This document shows, piece after piece, positions 28,677-38,135 of a stretch of 64,000 nucleotides of DNA. The first letter of the stretch is position 1; each line of letters starts with the position of its first letter. The translations under genes were made by a program, and so were the position numbers. This DNA is from Eutrophosalina sp902522775 (GTDB lineage: Bacteria; Bacteroidota; Bacteroidia; Flavobacteriales; Flavobacteriaceae). The DNA lies in the NCBI GenBank assembly GCA_902522775.1, contig CABYWQ010000005.1, positions 1 through 64,000 on the forward strand. The letters are read 5' to 3'. Below the pieces are notes generated by a model. It ran no database searches. It saw only the letters and a program-made list of their open reading frames with translations, and was not told the origin of the DNA.

Positions 28677-29207
28677 TTATTCAGCTATCATAGCAGCTTG
28701 TGCAGCTTCAATTCCAGCAACCATTTCTGTTGTGTCATAATTATGATATTCTTGAATGATTTTACCGTCTTCCCCCCACAAAAAACTTATGTGCGCAGGT
28801 AGATTTATAGTTTCACCAGTTAATTTACTTGTAGCATTCCAGTTAAACCATGTTTGAGTTACTGTTACTGCTTCGTTCGCAGCGCCAGCTGGATAACTTG
28901 CAGTCTCTACCCATTGACCCAGATCTTCTTCACCGTTTTGTGACCAGGTCATAGTAATATCATAAGTTGCATGTTGAGCCTCAAGTAATGGAATAAGTTC
29001 ATCTTGCGAGACAGGTTCGGTGCTATTTAGAAACATCTCAATATCTGGTGACCATAGAGATTTTAAACCCTCCATGTCATTATTTAAATAATTTTGATAG
29101 TGAGCTCTAATAGCATTTGATTTTTCATCATCAAATGTGACTTGAACACCTGTTGTTGAGCAGCTTACTAATAAAGCTGCAAAAAATAATAATATATAAT
29201 TTTTCAT
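28677..29207 (-). CDS. NTF2/SnoaL-like lipoprotein
   Basis: 176 residues with a lipoprotein signal ending at Cys16 (LLVSC). The mature part has the pattern of an NTF2-like cone fold: an N-terminal helix with a nuclear-transport-factor-type start (AIRAHYQNYLNNDMEGLKSL), then strands ending in ISFLWGEDGKIIQEYHNYD. NTF2-like proteins bind small ligands or act as simple enzymes, so no precise function can be given. It follows the related gene at 29211 with a 3-base gap, so the two are co-transcribed and probably encode partner or duplicated envelope proteins. Confidence 0.8.
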   Translation of the reverse strand: MKNYILLFFAALLVSCSTTGVQVTFDDEKSNAIRAHYQNYLNNDMEGLKSLWSPDIEMFLNSTEPVSQDELIPLLEAQHATYDITMTWSQNGEEDLGQWVETASYPAGAANEAVTVTQTWFNWNATSKLTGETINLPAHISFLWGEDGKIIQEYHNYDTTEMVAGIEAAQAAMIAE

Positions 29208-29210
29208 AAT

Positions 29211-29789
29211 TTAATTTTTACTTGTTTCTAAATATTGTTCAATTTGAACATTCATTCCATTTACATCCATCCAGTCACTAAAACCAGATATTTTTCCATC
29301 ATCTCCAAATGTTATTAGTCCATACCATTTGTTACCACCCTCAGCTCCAGTTTCTGTATGTTTCCATTTCCAAACTCCATAAACCCTCAGCCCACTCGGA
29401 TCAACAGTTGGAGTTGCACTTGAATATAAAGATCCAGACCAATAGGCTGAATTTGCATTCGGATCTGCATCTGGATTCATGTTTGGTCCCTCACCTTCCA
29501 TAAATTTAATGTCATCAAAATTATCAAAATATCCTTCAACGGCAGACTTAAATCCATCATATCCTACCAATTGGCCTCCATTGTAGTACGGTGGACTCCA
29601 TTGTACTGATTCTGAAACAACACTTAAAGTCATTTCCAAATCTTCAGCGGCAAATCCTTCAGCAAAAGTTCTAAAGGATTCTACTTGTTGTTCAAATTTT
29701 GCTTGATTTTCTTCACTTACAGCATTGGGTGCAGGTGACTGACATGCAATAAATAATGTTAGTACAAATAATACGAATATATTTTTCAT
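29211..29789 (-). CDS. NTF2/SnoaL-like lipoprotein, partner of the next gene
   Basis: 192 residues, lipobox Cys16 (LFIAC). The mature protein shows an NTF2-like layout: AEGFAAEDLEMTLSVVSESVQWSPP in the first half, then WKWKHTETG and YGLITFGDDGKISGFSDWMD at the end, the last strand carrying the typical GKI turn. Both proteins of the pair are richer in Ala, Gly and Glu than the neighbouring genes. No catalytic residues can be assigned. The gene is the first of a two-gene minus-strand unit, 53 bases after the adhesin gene's stop on the same strand. Confidence 0.8.
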   Translation of the reverse strand: MKNIFVLFVLTLFIACQSPAPNAVSEENQAKFEQQVESFRTFAEGFAAEDLEMTLSVVSESVQWSPPYYNGGQLVGYDGFKSAVEGYFDNFDDIKFMEGEGPNMNPDADPNANSAYWSGSLYSSATPTVDPSGLRVYGVWKWKHTETGAEGGNKWYGLITFGDDGKISGFSDWMDVNGMNVQIEQYLETSKN

Positions 29790-29842
29790 AGTTTATTTTA
29801 AGATTCTATTAATTTAAGAAAATTTTTTGAGCTTAGATTATA

Positions 29843-32800
29843 TTATTTAATTAAAGTGAAAGCTCCGTTTTGAGAGAATTTTTCGTTTGTATGTGTGTTT
29901 CCTGAAACTTGATAAAAATAATTTCCGTTTTCTCCATCTTTACCATTAATTCTTCCGTTCCATCCATTTAATTCGTTAGATGTAGATTCCTCATTATAAA
30001 TCAAATTACCCCATGTATCAAATATTTGCATTTTTAGATACTTAAATCCATAATAAACAGGTCTAAATGTGTCATTATAACCATCATTGTTTGGAGTAAA
30101 AGCATTGGGTATTACAATTTCATATGTGTCACCAACATAAATTGTCTTAGTAATTGAATAAGAGCATCCTAATATAAATTCAACTGTTAGTGTTACATCA
30201 TAAACACCTCTTTTAGTATATGTGTGAGATGGATTTATTTCTTGAGAATTATTACCATCTCCAAATTCCCATAAAACATTAAAGTATTGTTCTGTGGATA
30301 AATTAGTAAAAGTAATTACGTCATTCACAGCGAGTGCACCATAAGTTGATAAATAGAATGAGTCATAACTAAAATCAGGAAAACCAATTTCTGGAGTTGA
30401 AACTTGAAATATAATTGATTCTGAACAGCCTAAAGCATCTGTTACTGTAACTTGGTATGAACCTTCAATTTTAGTATCCATTATTTCATTATTATTTCCC
30501 GTAACTATTCCATTGGACCATTGGATAACATAAGGAGCTACACCGCCTGATACGGATACAATATTTTTCTGATATACTTCTCTGGTTTCACAAATAGCAT
30601 ATAGGTCAGTTGATAAATCTATTTCTAAATCCTCTTGTCGATTAATAACGAATTCTTTTTCTGTGGAACATCCTTTAGAGTCTGTTACTATAACCAAATA
30701 ATTATTAGCAATTAATCCTGAAATATCTTCAGTTGTTGCTCCATTTGACCATTGGAATGTATAAGGTGGATTTCCGCCTGAAATTTGTAAGTCAATACTC
30801 CCACTAGCTGGGTTATCACAATCTATAGCATTTGTAATTACACCTGCAATTGAGATTTCTTGAGGCTCAATAATTGTAAAATCTCTTTGAATTTCACACC
30901 CAGATGAATCTTGAATTAATACTGAATAAACACCTGGTGATAAATTATATCTATTTTGACCTGCTGTAGTATCATCATTCCATCTAAAAGTAATTGGTAA
31001 GACGCCACCCTCAAAGTTTAACTCAATCGAACCATCATCAGCTCCAAAACATGAAATTGGTGTTACAACAGGATTAACATCAAATAAATCAGCATTTTCA
31101 ACCTCTATAGTTCTTGTCTCAGCACATCCGTTAGAGTCTGTTATAATTACAGTATATATACCAGCTGCAAGACCAGTTCTCTCATTTCCATTTCCAAAAT
31201 CACTCCAGCTATATGAGTAAGGTGCAATTCCGCCGGATGGTGTAATAGTTATAGTCCCGTTATTAGAATTATAACAATTCAAATCTGTTTTTTGAACATC
31301 TATAACTAAATCTTCTGGTTGAGTAAGTTCGGTGCTGAAAGTATCAATACAACCGTTAGCATCCGTAACTGTTAAATCATAAACTCCGGATGGTATATTG
31401 GATAAATCACCATCATTGAATACATTTCCGACATTACGATCATAAACATTTCCAAAGTTATCTTTCCATACATAATTATATGGTGCAGTACCACCAGTAA
31501 CAGTAATGTAGATTTTACCTGTGCTATCATCATGACAAAGTATATTAACTTTTTCATCTTGCACAATTTCTAAAGTATCTGGTGTTGAAATGGTGTATAT
31601 GTACTCAAAAGTATTACATCCATCCCTTAAAAGTAGTTTATAATCCCCTGGCCCTAAACCACTCTGATCTTCTTGTCCTTGAATTAATCCACTTCCATTT
31701 TCAGTTGACCACTCATAAGTATAATTTCCTGTTCCACCACCAACTGTAATGTTTATTTCACCATCATTGTCTCCAAAACAGGTGATATTTTTTGTTGAGT
31801 CCAAATTATATGTAAGTGGTGGCGCTTGGGTGATAGTAAATGTTTCTGTTATTGAACAATCATTAATATCTTTAACTACAACCGTATATGTTCCTGGTCC
31901 TAGACCTGATTGATCTTCAGCTGAAGAATTTAGACCAGATCCATCAAAAGTTGACCAGCTATAAAAATATGTTGCTTGGTTTGAGGATCCACCACCTCCA
32001 CTAATTGATAAATCAATTGTAGCATCATTTGCGCCAGGGCAACTAATGTTAAAGTTTCCAAAAGCGGAGATATTACTAGTCATTGTAAGAGGTGATTCAG
32101 GTCCAAATATTTCTTTGTTTGTTGATTTTGAAACACCATTAGCATCAACGACTGATATAGTATATTGACCCGCTGGTAAGTTAATAAATGAATACGTAGA
32201 TGCACTAATATTTGAAGCAGTTTCATTATACTGTTGGTTTAAATAAGTTGTTCCACTAATTGAATAATCATATGGTGAAATTGACTCTTGGGTAACATCT
32301 ATTTTGATTGATGCGGTAGTATCACCGTAACATAAGACACTGTTTCCATTTGCATTATGATCTATAGCTATAATAAGTTCTTTTGGTTCGCTTAATGTAT
32401 AATCCTTTATAATTTGACATCCATTTGTATCTGTAGCCGTAACAGTATAAGTGCCCGCTATCAAACCGGTTTGATCTTCGCTGCTTGAATTTAGACCAGA
32501 GCCATTATTTGTTGACCACTGATAAGAATAATTGGAGGAACCTCCTGAAATTGTAATATCAATTGACCCATCATTCTCACCAGCTTCACTAATTTGAAAG
32601 CCGTTATAATCAGAAATAATTTCAGTGATAGCTAAAGAATCAGGTTCAGTTATTTCAATATTCTGGGTTATTGAACATCCATTTGTATCTGTGGCTACAA
32701 CTGTGTAAGTGCCTGCTGTCAAACCTGTTTGATCTTCGTTATTTGGATTTAGACCAGAACCATTATTTGTTGTCCAAGAATAAGTATAATTAGTATTTGA

Positions 32801-35800
32801 ATCTAAATATCCTCCGTTAACTGTAATATCTATTGATCCATTATTGTCTCCATTACAACTTACATTAAAACCATTGAAATTTGATTTTGTTGACGTTAAA
32901 ACTATTTCATCAGGTGAGTTTAATGTAAAATTTGAAACAACAGAGCATCCATTTGAATCAGTTACGGTAAGTGAGTAATCTCCTTTAGAAAGACCAGATT
33001 GATCTTCTTGCCCTTGTACCAAACCACTACCATTGTTAGTTGACCAATTATAAGTATAATTTCCTGTTCCACCTGTCATTGTAACTGATATTGATCCATC
33101 AGTTCCTCCAAAACAACTAATCTCAAAACCATTGGTTTTTGGAACAGATGAGGTCAATGAAAGCTCGGCATTCTCAATTATTGTAAAACTATTAGTGGCT
33201 GTACAATCATTAGCATCTGTTATAGTAACATTATATGTTCCAGGTGATAAATCGTTTAAATCCTGAGTAGTTGCACTATATGAGTTATCCCCAGTCTTAG
33301 TCCAAGCATAAGTGTAATTAGCGGTACCTCCAGCAACACTTAAATCAATTGACCCATTGTCATTTCCATTACAATCAATATTGGTAAATGAAGCAGAAGA
33401 TGTTAATTCATCGGGTTGAGTAATGGTATAAGTATTTGAAACAGAACAACCATTTGAATCAGTAATTGTTACTGTGTATGTTCCTGGTGATAAATTACTT
33501 ATATCTTCCGTATTTGCAGAAAAATTTGAGTCTACAGATTTTGTCCACTGAATTGTATATGATGCTTGCCCCTTTGGAAAACTTAGATGTGAGTAGTTTT
33601 CTCCATTTGCATCTAGATCTGAATTAATTAAGGTCCAATTTATTCCACCATCGTTCGTCTTATGAATTTTACCTCCCTCACCACCTCCTACAGGCCATTC
33701 TATACCATAACCTAAATTATCATCGACAAATGATAAAAATGTATAAACAGTTGAAGAAATTTTATTCCATGATTTTCCTCCATCTATAGTTTTGTAAGTT
33801 CCATCTTCACATTGACATTCGTGAACAGACTCTAACTGTGAACCAGGCGTTTTCTGACTTCTAGCATAACCAATTAACTCTGATGTAAACTCATATTCGA
33901 TATACGCAATTTCATTAACCTTTGACCAAGTAACTCCTCCGTCAATAGTTTTATATGTGCCTCTATTTTCTGCAAAGTTTCTTCCATATCCAATGCTTTC
34001 ATTAACAAAACTCAGATCATAGTAAGCAACATCATTAACAACTTGCCAAGACTGGCCTCCATCACTTGTTTTATATGTCTTAGATGAATCATGAGCATAT
34101 CCAATTTCCTCGCTAACAAATGAAAAATCATCTAAACTAGGTTGACTTAATTGTGTCCAATCAATACCTGAATTAGTCGTTTTATTTGTATTTGAATTTG
34201 TTGTAAAATTTGAATAGCCCACTCTGTTATTAAAAAAATTAGTTGCAGAGTGCTGTATATCATGAATTTTATTCCAGGTATATCCTCCATTTAATGTTTT
34301 ATATAAACCATCTGTCATTGAACCATAACCAATTAAACCAGCTGACCCTCCAGAAACTGATATATCTATTGAGCCATCATCTGCACCATTACAACTTACA
34401 TTGTTCGTGCTATTATTTGAAATTGATAATCCAGCATCTGGCTGAGTCAATGTAATATTACTTGTTTCTTTAAAACAACCATTAGCATCAGTCACTCTAA
34501 CCTTATATGTTCCAGCTGCGGCGCTAAAAGTATGATTCAAATTACTATTTGTAATAGTCTGAACTACACTATTTCCTTGGTATAGAGCATATGTATAACC
34601 AGCTACGGATCCTTGAGTTATATTAACTCTAATTTGACCGTTGTCCCCAAAACAAGCAATTTCTGTAGACAAACCAGCATCAGCAATTGTTAATTCATCA
34701 GGCTCAGTAATTGTAAAACTGTTTGTAGTTGTACAATTATTAGCATCTGTTACAGTAACATTATATGTTCCTGGCGATAAACTACTTAAATCTTGAGAAG
34801 TTGCACTGTATGAATTATCCCCTGTTTTTGTCCAAGCATAAGTATAATTTGCTGTTCCACCACTAACACTCAAATCTATTGAGCCATTGTCATTACCATT
34901 ACAATCAATATTTGTAACTGAAGCAGAAGATGTTAATGTTTCGGGTTCTGTTACTGAAAAAGACTTACTTAGCGTACATCCATTAGCATCTGTTATTGTA
35001 ACAGCATAAACACCAGGGGAAAGGTTACTTATATCTTTACTTGTAGCTGAATAATTTCCATCACCAATTTTTATCCACTGAAAAGTATAATTTGCTGTTC
35101 CACCAGTTGTTGTAATTGAAATGGATCCATTATCATCATCTTTACAATCAATATTATTTACTGTTTCCGAACTTATAGTCAATCCAGCATCTGGTTGAGT
35201 CAATGTAATATTACTTGTTTCTTTAAAACAACCATTAGCATCAGTCACTCTAACCTTATATGTTCCAGCTGCGGCGCTAAAAGTATGATTCAAATTACTA
35301 TTTGTAATAGTCTGAACTACACTATTTCCTTGGTATAGAGCATATGTATAACCAGCTACGGATCCTTGAGTTATATTAACTCTAATTTGACCGTTGTCCC
35401 CAAAACAAGCAATTTCTGTAGACAAACCAGCATCAGCAATTGTTAATTCATCAGGCTCAGTAATTGTAAAACTGTTTGTAGTTGTACAATTATTAGCATC
35501 TGTTACAGTAACATTATATGTTCCTGGCGATAAACTACTTAAATCTTGAGAAGTTGCACTGTATGAATTATCCCCTGTTTTTGTCCAAGCATAAGTATAA
35601 TTTGCTGTTCCACCACTAACACTCAAATCTATTGAGCCATCATCTGCACCATTACAAGAAATACCAAAACCATTATTATCAGATATTGAACCTGATGCAA
35701 CTAACTGAGCTGGTTCTGTGATTGTAAAGGTTTGTTCAAAGACTTTAGCACAATAGTATATGGTATTAGAATTGTAAGGGTTGGTTGCAACGTTTTCTCT

Positions 35801-37144
35801 TACAGTTAATGTATAAGTACCAGCAGACAAACCAGTAAAAGAGGTCTTGTATGCTGTTTGACTACCATTAACGAAGTGTCTGACAACATCTCCTGAAGTA
35901 TAAGTTGATCCTGACTTTGAGAGGGTAAATGTGTATGGGTCTCCCCAACCATTTGGGTTTATATAATTTCCATCCCATGGTTCTGTCCATCCACCATTAG
36001 CAAAAAAAGTTATTTTTCCATCAGAATCACCATAACAGGCTAGTTGAAGTTTTGAATTATCTTGATCTAAACTTGCTTCAATTTCTTCCGGTTTTTCAAT
36101 CTTAAATGTTAAATCCTCTGTGCATGAATTACCATCAGTAAAGGTAAATGTGTATGTACCTTCAGCGAGATTTGGAATTGTAATTGTGAAATTTTGAGTA
36201 TCAAACTGGTCATTATAATTTTCAAGATTGTATTGATTTGAATCACTATTAGTGAGAATTACTTGACCACTTGAATTTTTTAATTCCCATGTAATTTCTT
36301 TAGCAGCTCCCTCAATTTTTATTACAGTAGTCCCAATATTATCTGTTATGCATTGATAGCCACTAAAAACTGAAGAAGCACCAAAAGTATATGCTTCAGT
36401 TACTGAAAAATAATAATAACCATCGGATGAGCTATTAACTCTTTCATTACAACTGTTTGTTATAACAGCAGCATAACTCCCAACTCCAAGACTTAGAGAG
36501 AATTTATTACTATTAACATTATGGTTATTATCATTATTTGAATCATAAATTACAGTATTCGTGTCAATTGAGCCATTAACAACGCTATAAACAATTATTC
36601 TATAAGGTGCACAAAGTTTATTTCCATCTCTAGTTTGCTCATTAACTGAAAGTATGAATGCTTGTTCACAAGCATTCCAGCTAGCAGTTGAAACAGTTAA
36701 ATTTCCTCTTATATAAAGTCTTAATTGTACTCTTGATAAATTATCAATTACATTTCCATTAGTATCACTTATTTTGAGATATATATCTAAATCCTCATCA
36801 GGATCCGCGGTAAATGTAATTGTCTTTTTATCTCCAGAAACAGTAGTATTAGCTGGAAGATCTGCATTTCCATCTAAAATTTCGTAAGTCCAATCAGTTG
36901 GTATGTCATTATCACCATTATATCCATATGTAGCACCATTAGAATCTACAAACTGAATCATATTCAAGTTTGGTGTAATTGAAAGATCAACTCCAGATGT
37001 TTTGAAGAAAACAGTATTTATGTTGTTGTTAGCGCTCCATGATCTATTTTGACTTTGAGAATTAAAAGTTTGTCCATATATAAAGTTTATATGTAATAAA
37101 ATTACCGAAATTGTTAAAATGATATTTTGATAAAAATTTTTCAT
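29843..37144 (-). CDS. Giant SprB-like repeat adhesin with T9SS type B sorting domain
   Basis: 2433 residues. A Sec signal peptide ends near residue 24 (IYGQ). After an N-terminal region come about 20 SprB-type repeats of 70-90 residues, each ending near a T-D-x-N-G-C motif and a T-x-P-x-E-L linker. A PKD domain follows (VLWEFGDGNNSQEINPSHTY). The last 85 residues (PNAFTPNNDGYNDTF to GAFTLIK) are the gliding-motility-associated type B sorting domain read by the type IX secretion system. Residues about 934-1190 are a propeller-like insertion inside one repeat. SprB-type proteins move along the surface on the gliding motor and act as adhesins. The sprF homologue ends immediately before its start. 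Whether it is the true SprB or a paralogue is unsure. Confidence 0.93.
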   Translation of the reverse strand: MKNFYQNIILTISVILLHINFIYGQTFNSQSQNRSWSANNNINTVFFKTSGVDLSITPNLNMIQFVDSNGATYGYNGDNDIPTDWTYEILDGNADLPANTTVSGDKKTITFTADPDEDLDIYLKISDTNGNVIDNLSRVQLRLYIRGNLTVSTASWNACEQAFILSVNEQTRDGNKLCAPYRIIVYSVVNGSIDTNTVIYDSNNDNNHNVNSNKFSLSLGVGSYAAVITNSCNERVNSSSDGYYYFSVTEAYTFGASSVFSGYQCITDNIGTTVIKIEGAAKEITWELKNSSGQVILTNSDSNQYNLENYNDQFDTQNFTITIPNLAEGTYTFTFTDGNSCTEDLTFKIEKPEEIEASLDQDNSKLQLACYGDSDGKITFFANGGWTEPWDGNYINPNGWGDPYTFTLSKSGSTYTSGDVVRHFVNGSQTAYKTSFTGLSAGTYTLTVRENVATNPYNSNTIYYCAKVFEQTFTITEPAQLVASGSISDNNGFGISCNGADDGSIDLSVSGGTANYTYAWTKTGDNSYSATSQDLSSLSPGTYNVTVTDANNCTTTNSFTITEPDELTIADAGLSTEIACFGDNGQIRVNITQGSVAGYTYALYQGNSVVQTITNSNLNHTFSAAAGTYKVRVTDANGCFKETSNITLTQPDAGLTISSETVNNIDCKDDDNGSISITTTGGTANYTFQWIKIGDGNYSATSKDISNLSPGVYAVTITDANGCTLSKSFSVTEPETLTSSASVTNIDCNGNDNGSIDLSVSGGTANYTYAWTKTGDNSYSATSQDLSSLSPGTYNVTVTDANNCTTTNSFTITEPDELTIADAGLSTEIACFGDNGQIRVNITQGSVAGYTYALYQGNSVVQTITNSNLNHTFSAAAGTYKVRVTDANGCFKETSNITLTQPDAGLSISNNSTNNVSCNGADDGSIDISVSGGSAGLIGYGSMTDGLYKTLNGGYTWNKIHDIQHSATNFFNNRVGYSNFTTNSNTNKTTNSGIDWTQLSQPSLDDFSFVSEEIGYAHDSSKTYKTSDGGQSWQVVNDVAYYDLSFVNESIGYGRNFAENRGTYKTIDGGVTWSKVNEIAYIEYEFTSELIGYARSQKTPGSQLESVHECQCEDGTYKTIDGGKSWNKISSTVYTFLSFVDDNLGYGIEWPVGGGEGGKIHKTNDGGINWTLINSDLDANGENYSHLSFPKGQASYTIQWTKSVDSNFSANTEDISNLSPGTYTVTITDSNGCSVSNTYTITQPDELTSSASFTNIDCNGNDNGSIDLSVAGGTANYTYAWTKTGDNSYSATTQDLNDLSPGTYNVTITDANDCTATNSFTIIENAELSLTSSVPKTNGFEISCFGGTDGSISVTMTGGTGNYTYNWSTNNGSGLVQGQEDQSGLSKGDYSLTVTDSNGCSVVSNFTLNSPDEIVLTSTKSNFNGFNVSCNGDNNGSIDITVNGGYLDSNTNYTYSWTTNNGSGLNPNNEDQTGLTAGTYTVVATDTNGCSITQNIEITEPDSLAITEIISDYNGFQISEAGENDGSIDITISGGSSNYSYQWSTNNGSGLNSSSEDQTGLIAGTYTVTATDTNGCQIIKDYTLSEPKELIIAIDHNANGNSVLCYGDTTASIKIDVTQESISPYDYSISGTTYLNQQYNETASNISASTYSFINLPAGQYTISVVDANGVSKSTNKEIFGPESPLTMTSNISAFGNFNISCPGANDATIDLSISGGGGSSNQATYFYSWSTFDGSGLNSSAEDQSGLGPGTYTVVVKDINDCSITETFTITQAPPLTYNLDSTKNITCFGDNDGEINITVGGGTGNYTYEWSTENGSGLIQGQEDQSGLGPGDYKLLLRDGCNTFEYIYTISTPDTLEIVQDEKVNILCHDDSTGKIYITVTGGTAPYNYVWKDNFGNVYDRNVGNVFNDGDLSNIPSGVYDLTVTDANGCIDTFSTELTQPEDLVIDVQKTDLNCYNSNNGTITITPSGGIAPYSYSWSDFGNGNERTGLAAGIYTVIITDSNGCAETRTIEVENADLFDVNPVVTPISCFGADDGSIELNFEGGVLPITFRWNDDTTAGQNRYNLSPGVYSVLIQDSSGCEIQRDFTIIEPQEISIAGVITNAIDCDNPASGSIDLQISGGNPPYTFQWSNGATTEDISGLIANNYLVIVTDSKGCSTEKEFVINRQEDLEIDLSTDLYAICETREVYQKNIVSVSGGVAPYVIQWSNGIVTGNNNEIMDTKIEGSYQVTVTDALGCSESIIFQVSTPEIGFPDFSYDSFYLSTYGALAVNDVITFTNLSTEQYFNVLWEFGDGNNSQEINPSHTYTKRGVYDVTLTVEFILGCSYSITKTIYVGDTYEIVIPNAFTPNNDGYNDTFRPVYYGFKYLKMQIFDTWGNLIYNEESTSNELNGWNGRINGKDGENGNYFYQVSGNTHTNEKFSQNGAFTLIK
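33573..34345 (-). other. Asp-box/Ycf48-like beta-propeller segment inserted into a SprB repeat
   Basis: Codes for adhesin residues about 934-1190. It holds six repeats of the form IGYG-x(n)-YKT-x-DGG-x-x-W (for example TYKTIDGGVTW, TYKTIDGGKSW, IHKTNDGGINW), the signature of BNR/Asp-box or Ycf48-like propeller blades. The flanks, ISVSGGSA before and SYTIQWTKS after, join into one complete SprB repeat if this segment is removed. Confidence 0.85.
34444..34887. repeat. 444-base perfect direct repeat, copy closer to the adhesin 3' end
   Basis: Read base by base, this stretch is identical to 35197-35640 (offset 753 bases, 251 codons). It encodes adhesin residues about 753-900, covering most of two SprB repeats. 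Flanking bases are nearly alike on one side, with a single C/T difference upstream. Confidence 0.95.
35197..35640. repeat. 444-base perfect direct repeat, copy closer to the adhesin 5' end
   Basis: The partner of 34444-34887; encodes adhesin residues about 502-649. Together with the following repeat it forms a three-repeat unit of 251 residues that was duplicated as a block. The absence of synonymous change indicates recent duplication or gene conversion. Confidence 0.95.
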
Positions 37145-38134
37145 CTATTTACATCCACAAGGAATTGAATTACCATTACCAAAAATAGAATCAAAGTCAT
37201 AAGAGATAGATATTTCAAAAATACCCTTGGTATTTTTTAAAGATGAAATATTTAAGTCATAAGAATAACCAAATGTAAATCTTCTCAAATCTATATTAGC
37301 TAAAAGATTTATTGATGTAAATCTATGCGAATTACCTGTGATATCAGTTGGAGTAATTGATGCAAAAGCACCGAGAGAAATAGCATTAAATTCAACAAGT
37401 GAACCAATATCTAGTCTATCAAAACTAGATTGTTTCATGAAATTAAAATTAAAATATAAATTAAAATCATCACGCGCATATCTTGTTCTCATTGGAAGTT
37501 TATAGCCACCGTGTATTGAGAAAAATTTTTCTAGTTTAACTTGACCACCTTCATTTTGAAAAGAAATATTTGGACTTGTTAAATGTTTCATAGTACCTCC
37601 AAACCATAGATTGTCATTAAAAATTAAAAAACCAGCTGATGCGTCAAAAAAAGAAACATTATCATAAAACACAAATGGATCATCTGTGTTAATATTTATT
37701 ATTCCCTGAGAAATTAAAATTTGATCTTCTAGTAAAAGATTCTTAAATGAATAATCTTTAAATCCAAATCCTACACTTAAACTTGGAAAAAAAAACCAGT
37801 CATTGGAAATTTGAACTTGATAAGAATAATTTAAATTTATTTGAGTGAAATTATAACGAGTTACACTCTCGTGGTGGTTTAAAATACTTAATCCAATTCC
37901 ACTGTTAATATTTTCTAAATACCCATCAAAATAAAAAAATTGGGAATTAAGACCATAATTTAATCCAAACCACTGACTTCTATTAATTATTCCAATTTGA
38001 GAACCTTCTCCTCCTCCAGTAAATGATGGATTTAGATATTCAGGTACATTATAGAACTGTGTGAATATTGGATCTTGTGATTTGAGATTTGTAGAAAAAA
38101 AAAAAAAAATTAATATTATAAATCTCTTGAACAT
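37145..38134 (-). CDS. sprF: SprF/PorP family T9SS outer-membrane protein
   Basis: 329 residues with a Sec signal peptide (ends LKSQ), then QDPIFTQFYNVPEYLNPSFTG, the hallmark start of the PorP/SprF family, and a beta-barrel pattern throughout, ending in a conserved segment ISISYDFDSIF. SprF-type proteins are needed for export or surface anchoring of a particular type B adhesin, usually encoded next to them. Here the stop is followed directly by the start of the giant adhesin, so they are a matched pair. The start lies one base after the stop of the upstream retropepsin-like gene, so all three are translated from one message. Confidence 0.92.
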   Translation of the reverse strand: MFKRFIILIFFFFSTNLKSQDPIFTQFYNVPEYLNPSFTGGGEGSQIGIINRSQWFGLNYGLNSQFFYFDGYLENINSGIGLSILNHHESVTRYNFTQINLNYSYQVQISNDWFFFPSLSVGFGFKDYSFKNLLLEDQILISQGIININTDDPFVFYDNVSFFDASAGFLIFNDNLWFGGTMKHLTSPNISFQNEGGQVKLEKFFSIHGGYKLPMRTRYARDDFNLYFNFNFMKQSSFDRLDIGSLVEFNAISLGAFASITPTDITGNSHRFTSINLLANIDLRRFTFGYSYDLNISSLKNTKGIFEISISYDFDSIFGNGNSIPCGCK

Positions 38135-38135
38135 A

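Noticed and set aside
30400..36200. Many similar direct repeats that might suggest a CRISPR array
   Set aside because: The repeats are in-frame SprB protein repeats of about 70-90 residues with no short regular repeat-spacer pattern and no cas genes.
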